Part shown: piece after piece, positions 5,754 through 7,583 of the stretch
How the letters are laid out: the number at the start of each line of letters is the position of its first letter
Numbering within the stretch: position 1 is the stretch's first letter
Source of the DNA: Campylobacterales bacterium
GTDB taxonomy: Bacteria; Campylobacterota; Campylobacteria; Campylobacterales; Hydrogenimonadaceae
Length of the DNA: 7,583 bases
Direction of reading: 5' to 3'
Assembly: GCA_027067015.1 (NCBI GenBank)
Contig: JAMOMS010000168.1
Coordinates: 1 to 7,583 of the forward strand
Made by a program: the position numbers and the translations under genes
Notes under the pieces: generated by a model
What the model was told of the DNA's origin: nothing
The model's input: only the letters and a program-made list of their open reading frames with translations
Database searches by the model: none

Positions 5754-6296
5754 ATGGTACGGCGTCTTGTCCTGATTCTGGCTCTTTGTTGGGGCGTTTG
5801 GCTGAGTGCTTCTGACAACGGCAAATACCCCAGGGTACTGTTACGTACCGATAAAGGCGATATTGTTTTGCAGATTCGCCCCGACTGGGCCCCGAAAGCT
5901 TCGGAAAACTTCTTAACCCACGTGAAGGAGGGGTACTACAACGGGGTCCTTTTTCACCGGGTGATCCGCGGCTTTATGATCCAAAGCGGCGATCCGACGG
6001 GTACGGGGATGGGGGGCGATTCCATCTGGCACAGACCTTTTAAAAACGAGTACGCCAAAAACGTGGTTTTTGACAAACCCGGCCTGCTGGCCATGGCCAA
6101 CGCCGGGCCCGATACCAACCGAAGCCAGTTTTTCATTACCGTCGCCCCCGCTCCGTGGCTTAATGGCGGCTATACCATCTTTGGTCGGGTGTTAGAAGGC
6201 ATGAAGACGGTTGTCGCCATTTCACGGGTACCGGTTAACAGGCAAAACCGTCCTTTGCAAAAGGTGCGTATTCTTGAAGCCAAGGTTGTCGAGTGA
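5754..6296 (+). CDS. Secreted cyclophilin-type peptidyl-prolyl cis-trans isomerase
   Basis: Catalyses proline cis/trans isomerisation during folding of exported proteins. 180 residues from the ATG at 5754. Residues 1-19 form a Sec signal peptide (two Arg, then a hydrophobic stretch, with possible cleavage after LSA), so the product is probably periplasmic; no lipobox Cys is placed to make it a lipoprotein. The cyclophilin domain has FHRVIRGFMIQSGD (67-80) with Arg69, Phe74, Met75 and Gln77, then AMANAGPDTNRSQFF (113-127) and PWLNGGYTIFGRV (134-146). Compared with human cyclophilin A the active-site Trp is kept (Trp135), while the position of His126 is Tyr140, as also seen in E. coli PpiA. It overlaps the EAL gene by 4 nt (GTGA), so the two are likely co-translated. 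Confidence 0.92.
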   Translation: MVRRLVLILALCWGVWLSASDNGKYPRVLLRTDKGDIVLQIRPDWAPKASENFLTHVKEGYYNGVLFHRVIRGFMIQSGDPTGTGMGGDSIWHRPFKNEYAKNVVFDKPGLLAMANAGPDTNRSQFFITVAPAPWLNGGYTIFGRVLEGMKTVVAISRVPVNRQNRPLQKVRILEAKVVE

Positions 6297-7051
6297 GCCC
6301 AACCCCCCAAAAGCTTGAAAGCGCCCTTGAAAACGGGGCGTTGACCCTTCGTTTTCAACCCTGGATCAACCTCTGGACCGATGAGTTGATCGGCGTGGAA
6401 GCCCTGGTGCGTCTGGCGGATGAGAGTGAACTGCCCGCTGAGTCGTTTTTGCCCACCTCCGGCGCCCATCGACTCATGCCGCGCTTGGGGCGTTGGGTGC
6501 TGGAGGCGTGTTGTCGCCAAATGGTCGCATGGGACGAAGCGGGGCTGAAAGCGCTGAAGATGGCGGTGAATATCTCTTTGGCGGAGTTGGAAGAGCCGGG
6601 ATGGATCGAGGGGGTCGGCGCGCTTATGGATCGTTACGGATTGTCGCCCAATCGGTTTGAGTTTGAGTTTTCCGAGCGGGTTTTTCGCCATGAGACACCG
6701 GCGTTTGCCAAGCGCCTGGAGGCGCTCTATACCATGGGCGTGACGTTGGTGATGGATGATTTTGGAACCGGATGCTCCTCTTTGGGGCTTTTAAAACGCT
6801 ATCGATTCGGAAAGCTCAAGATCGACGGCTCATTTATCCACGGGATGCGTGAAGATGAGGTGGATCGGGCGATTGTCCGTGCGTCGGTGGGATTGGCCCA
6901 TACCATGGGGATGCGGGTGGCCGCCGAAGAGGTCGAGACCCTCTCCCAGCGTACCGAACTCTCCTTGATGGGGTGTGACGAGATTGCCGGCAACGTCTAC
7001 GCGCCGCCGTTGGAAGCGGAGAAGATTCAACAGATGCTAAGAACCTTTTAG
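6293..7051 (+). CDS. Stand-alone EAL-domain protein (predicted c-di-GMP phosphodiesterase or receptor)
   Basis: 252 residues that are essentially one EAL domain, with no GGDEF, sensor or membrane segment, so probably cytoplasmic. EAL enzymes hydrolyse cyclic-di-GMP to pGpG. Aligned by spacing to Pseudomonas RocR, the ligands and catalytic residues are present: Glu36 (in EALVR), Asn93 (NIS), Glu125 (FEFEFSE), Asp155-Asp156 (DDFGTG), Lys176 and Asp178 (KLKID), Glu212 and Glu215 (AEEVET). The conserved Gln of the QG motif (RocR Q372) is Ala232 (EIAG), and the usual AEGVET reads AEEVET. Activity is therefore likely but not certain. The start is GTG, overlapping the cyclophilin stop as GTGA, with AAGG 7 nt upstream. 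The TAG interlocks with the stop of the convergent minus-strand gene. Confidence 0.88.
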   Translation: MSPTPQKLESALENGALTLRFQPWINLWTDELIGVEALVRLADESELPAESFLPTSGAHRLMPRLGRWVLEACCRQMVAWDEAGLKALKMAVNISLAELEEPGWIEGVGALMDRYGLSPNRFEFEFSERVFRHETPAFAKRLEALYTMGVTLVMDDFGTGCSSLGLLKRYRFGKLKIDGSFIHGMREDEVDRAIVRASVGLAHTMGMRVAAEEVETLSQRTELSLMGCDEIAGNVYAPPLEAEKIQQMLRTF

Positions 7052-7583
7052 GCCTCAGCTTTCTCCTCTTTTTCTCTTTTCTCTTCGGAGGATTCCGTCA
7101 TCTCCTCCTGGTTGGTTGTCATCTCCTCTTCTTTGGCCTCACTCTCTTCCTCGGGTGTTTGCGGCGCCGTGTTCTCCTCTTTTTGGCGTGTCTCTTCTTG
7201 CGGGGAGATTTCGGCGTGCTCTTGCGACGCTTCTGCTTGGGTTTGCGCCTCTGTTTCGTTGAACGGATGCTCCTCTTTGGCCTCTATGACGGTTGTCTCG
7301 ATAAAGGGCATGGGAATATCCCGCTCCTCTACCAGGGCGGCGACAACGTGTTGGGCCTGCTCAATGGCTTGCGTAAGTGTCGGGGAGGGGACGGTGGTTT
7401 CTTCTTCGACGATCGAGACGGCAACCAGAGGGGTGACCGCCTTGGCGCAGGTGACGGCACGCTCAATGACGGTTTTGGAGGGGGCGCGCAGTTTGTCGTA
7501 GTCGTTGCCTTCCACATGAATAATACGCCGTACCGTCGCGTTGTATTCGTCGGTGTAGATGTCGCAGGTCTCCAACAGGTTGG
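7048..7583 (-). CDS. Unrecognised protein with Glu-rich C-terminal tail, N-terminus outside window
   Basis: The minus-strand frame is open from the window edge to TAA at 7050-7048, giving 177 visible codons. A TTG at 7575 could serve as a start but lacks a ribosome binding site and the frame continues to the edge, so I treat the gene as 5'-truncated by the window. The first visible part looks folded (TDEYNATVRRIIHVEGNDYD, then a hydrophobic stretch AVTCAKAVTPLVAVSIV, then helical AIEQAQHVVAALVEE). From about residue IETTVIEAKEE onward the last 82 residues contain 28 Glu, no Asp, and many Gln, Lys, Ser and Thr, which predicts a disordered or highly helical acidic tail. No signal peptide can be judged. 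I do not recognise the family and assign no function. It converges on the EAL gene with a 4-nt overlap of the two stop codons. Confidence 0.7.
   Translation of the reverse strand, partial: NLLETCDIYTDEYNATVRRIIHVEGNDYDKLRAPSKTVIERAVTCAKAVTPLVAVSIVEEETTVPSPTLTQAIEQAQHVVAALVEERDIPMPFIETTVIEAKEEHPFNETEAQTQAEASQEHAEISPQEETRQKEENTAPQTPEEESEAKEEEMTTNQEEMTESSEEKREKEEKAEA

Noticed and set aside
7112..7501. 129-codon plus-strand open frame rich in Ser and Cys
   Set aside because: It is the complement of the Glu-rich minus-strand gene, and its Ser-rich composition follows directly from reading GAG/GAA codons backwards.
1..7583. CRISPR arrays, tRNA or rRNA genes, insertion sequences, prophage or toxin-antitoxin genes
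   Set aside because: I saw no regularly spaced repeats, no tRNA-like cloverleaf, no transposase motifs and no terminal inverted repeats with target duplications.

Overview
The window is a dense, almost entirely coding stretch with 10 complete genes and 2 genes cut by the window edges. The order waaA - yggU-like - RluA-family synthase - ffh - rpsP - khpA - rimM - trmD - rplS matches the arrangement I know from Campylobacterota (for example the Campylobacter jejuni kdtA / pseudouridine synthase / ffh / rpsP / KH / rimM / trmD / rplS cluster). The Ffh, S16, L19 and TrmD sequences also have a Campylobacterota flavour. The base composition is GC-rich for that phylum, so a deep-sea or free-living high-GC lineage (Sulfurovum/Nitratifractor/Hydrogenimonas-like) is my inference. 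Species cannot be fixed from the sequence alone.

Layout. Positions 1-2047: a translationally coupled trio, waaA (Kdo transferase, 5' end missing), a DUF167/YggU protein and an RluA-family pseudouridine synthase, each start overlapping the previous stop. Positions 2048-2126: an AT-rich gap with a probable sigma70-type promoter and a small GC-clamped hairpin in front of ffh. Positions 2127-5625: the core translation and secretion operon ffh - rpsP - khpA - rimM - trmD - rplS, with junctions of 1 nt, 0 nt, and overlaps of 1 and 20 nt after rpsP. The only real gap inside it (3471-3563) holds a long imperfect hairpin. Positions 5626-5753: a probable terminator for rplS, then one or two promoters for the next unit. 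Positions 5754-7051: a secreted cyclophilin-type prolyl isomerase, coupled by a GTGA overlap to a stand-alone EAL-domain protein. Positions 7048-7583: on the minus strand, the C-terminal part of an unrecognised protein with a very Glu-rich tail, whose stop codon interlocks with that of the EAL gene.

Functionally, ffh-rplS groups co-translational membrane targeting (SRP), two ribosomal proteins (S16, L19), 30S maturation (RimM, and a KhpA-type RNA-binding protein) and tRNA m1G37 methylation (TrmD). The RluA-family enzyme upstream is also an RNA-modification enzyme. The cyclophilin/EAL pair is accessory and links an envelope folding factor with predicted cyclic-di-GMP metabolism or sensing.

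Most of the window is ordinary housekeeping DNA and I see no clearly new multi-gene system. Points worth a second look are the ffh-rpsP hairpin, which pairs better on the minus strand; a Glu in place of the expected catalytic Asp of TrmD; an Ala in place of a conserved Gln in the EAL protein; and the acidic-tailed minus-strand protein.
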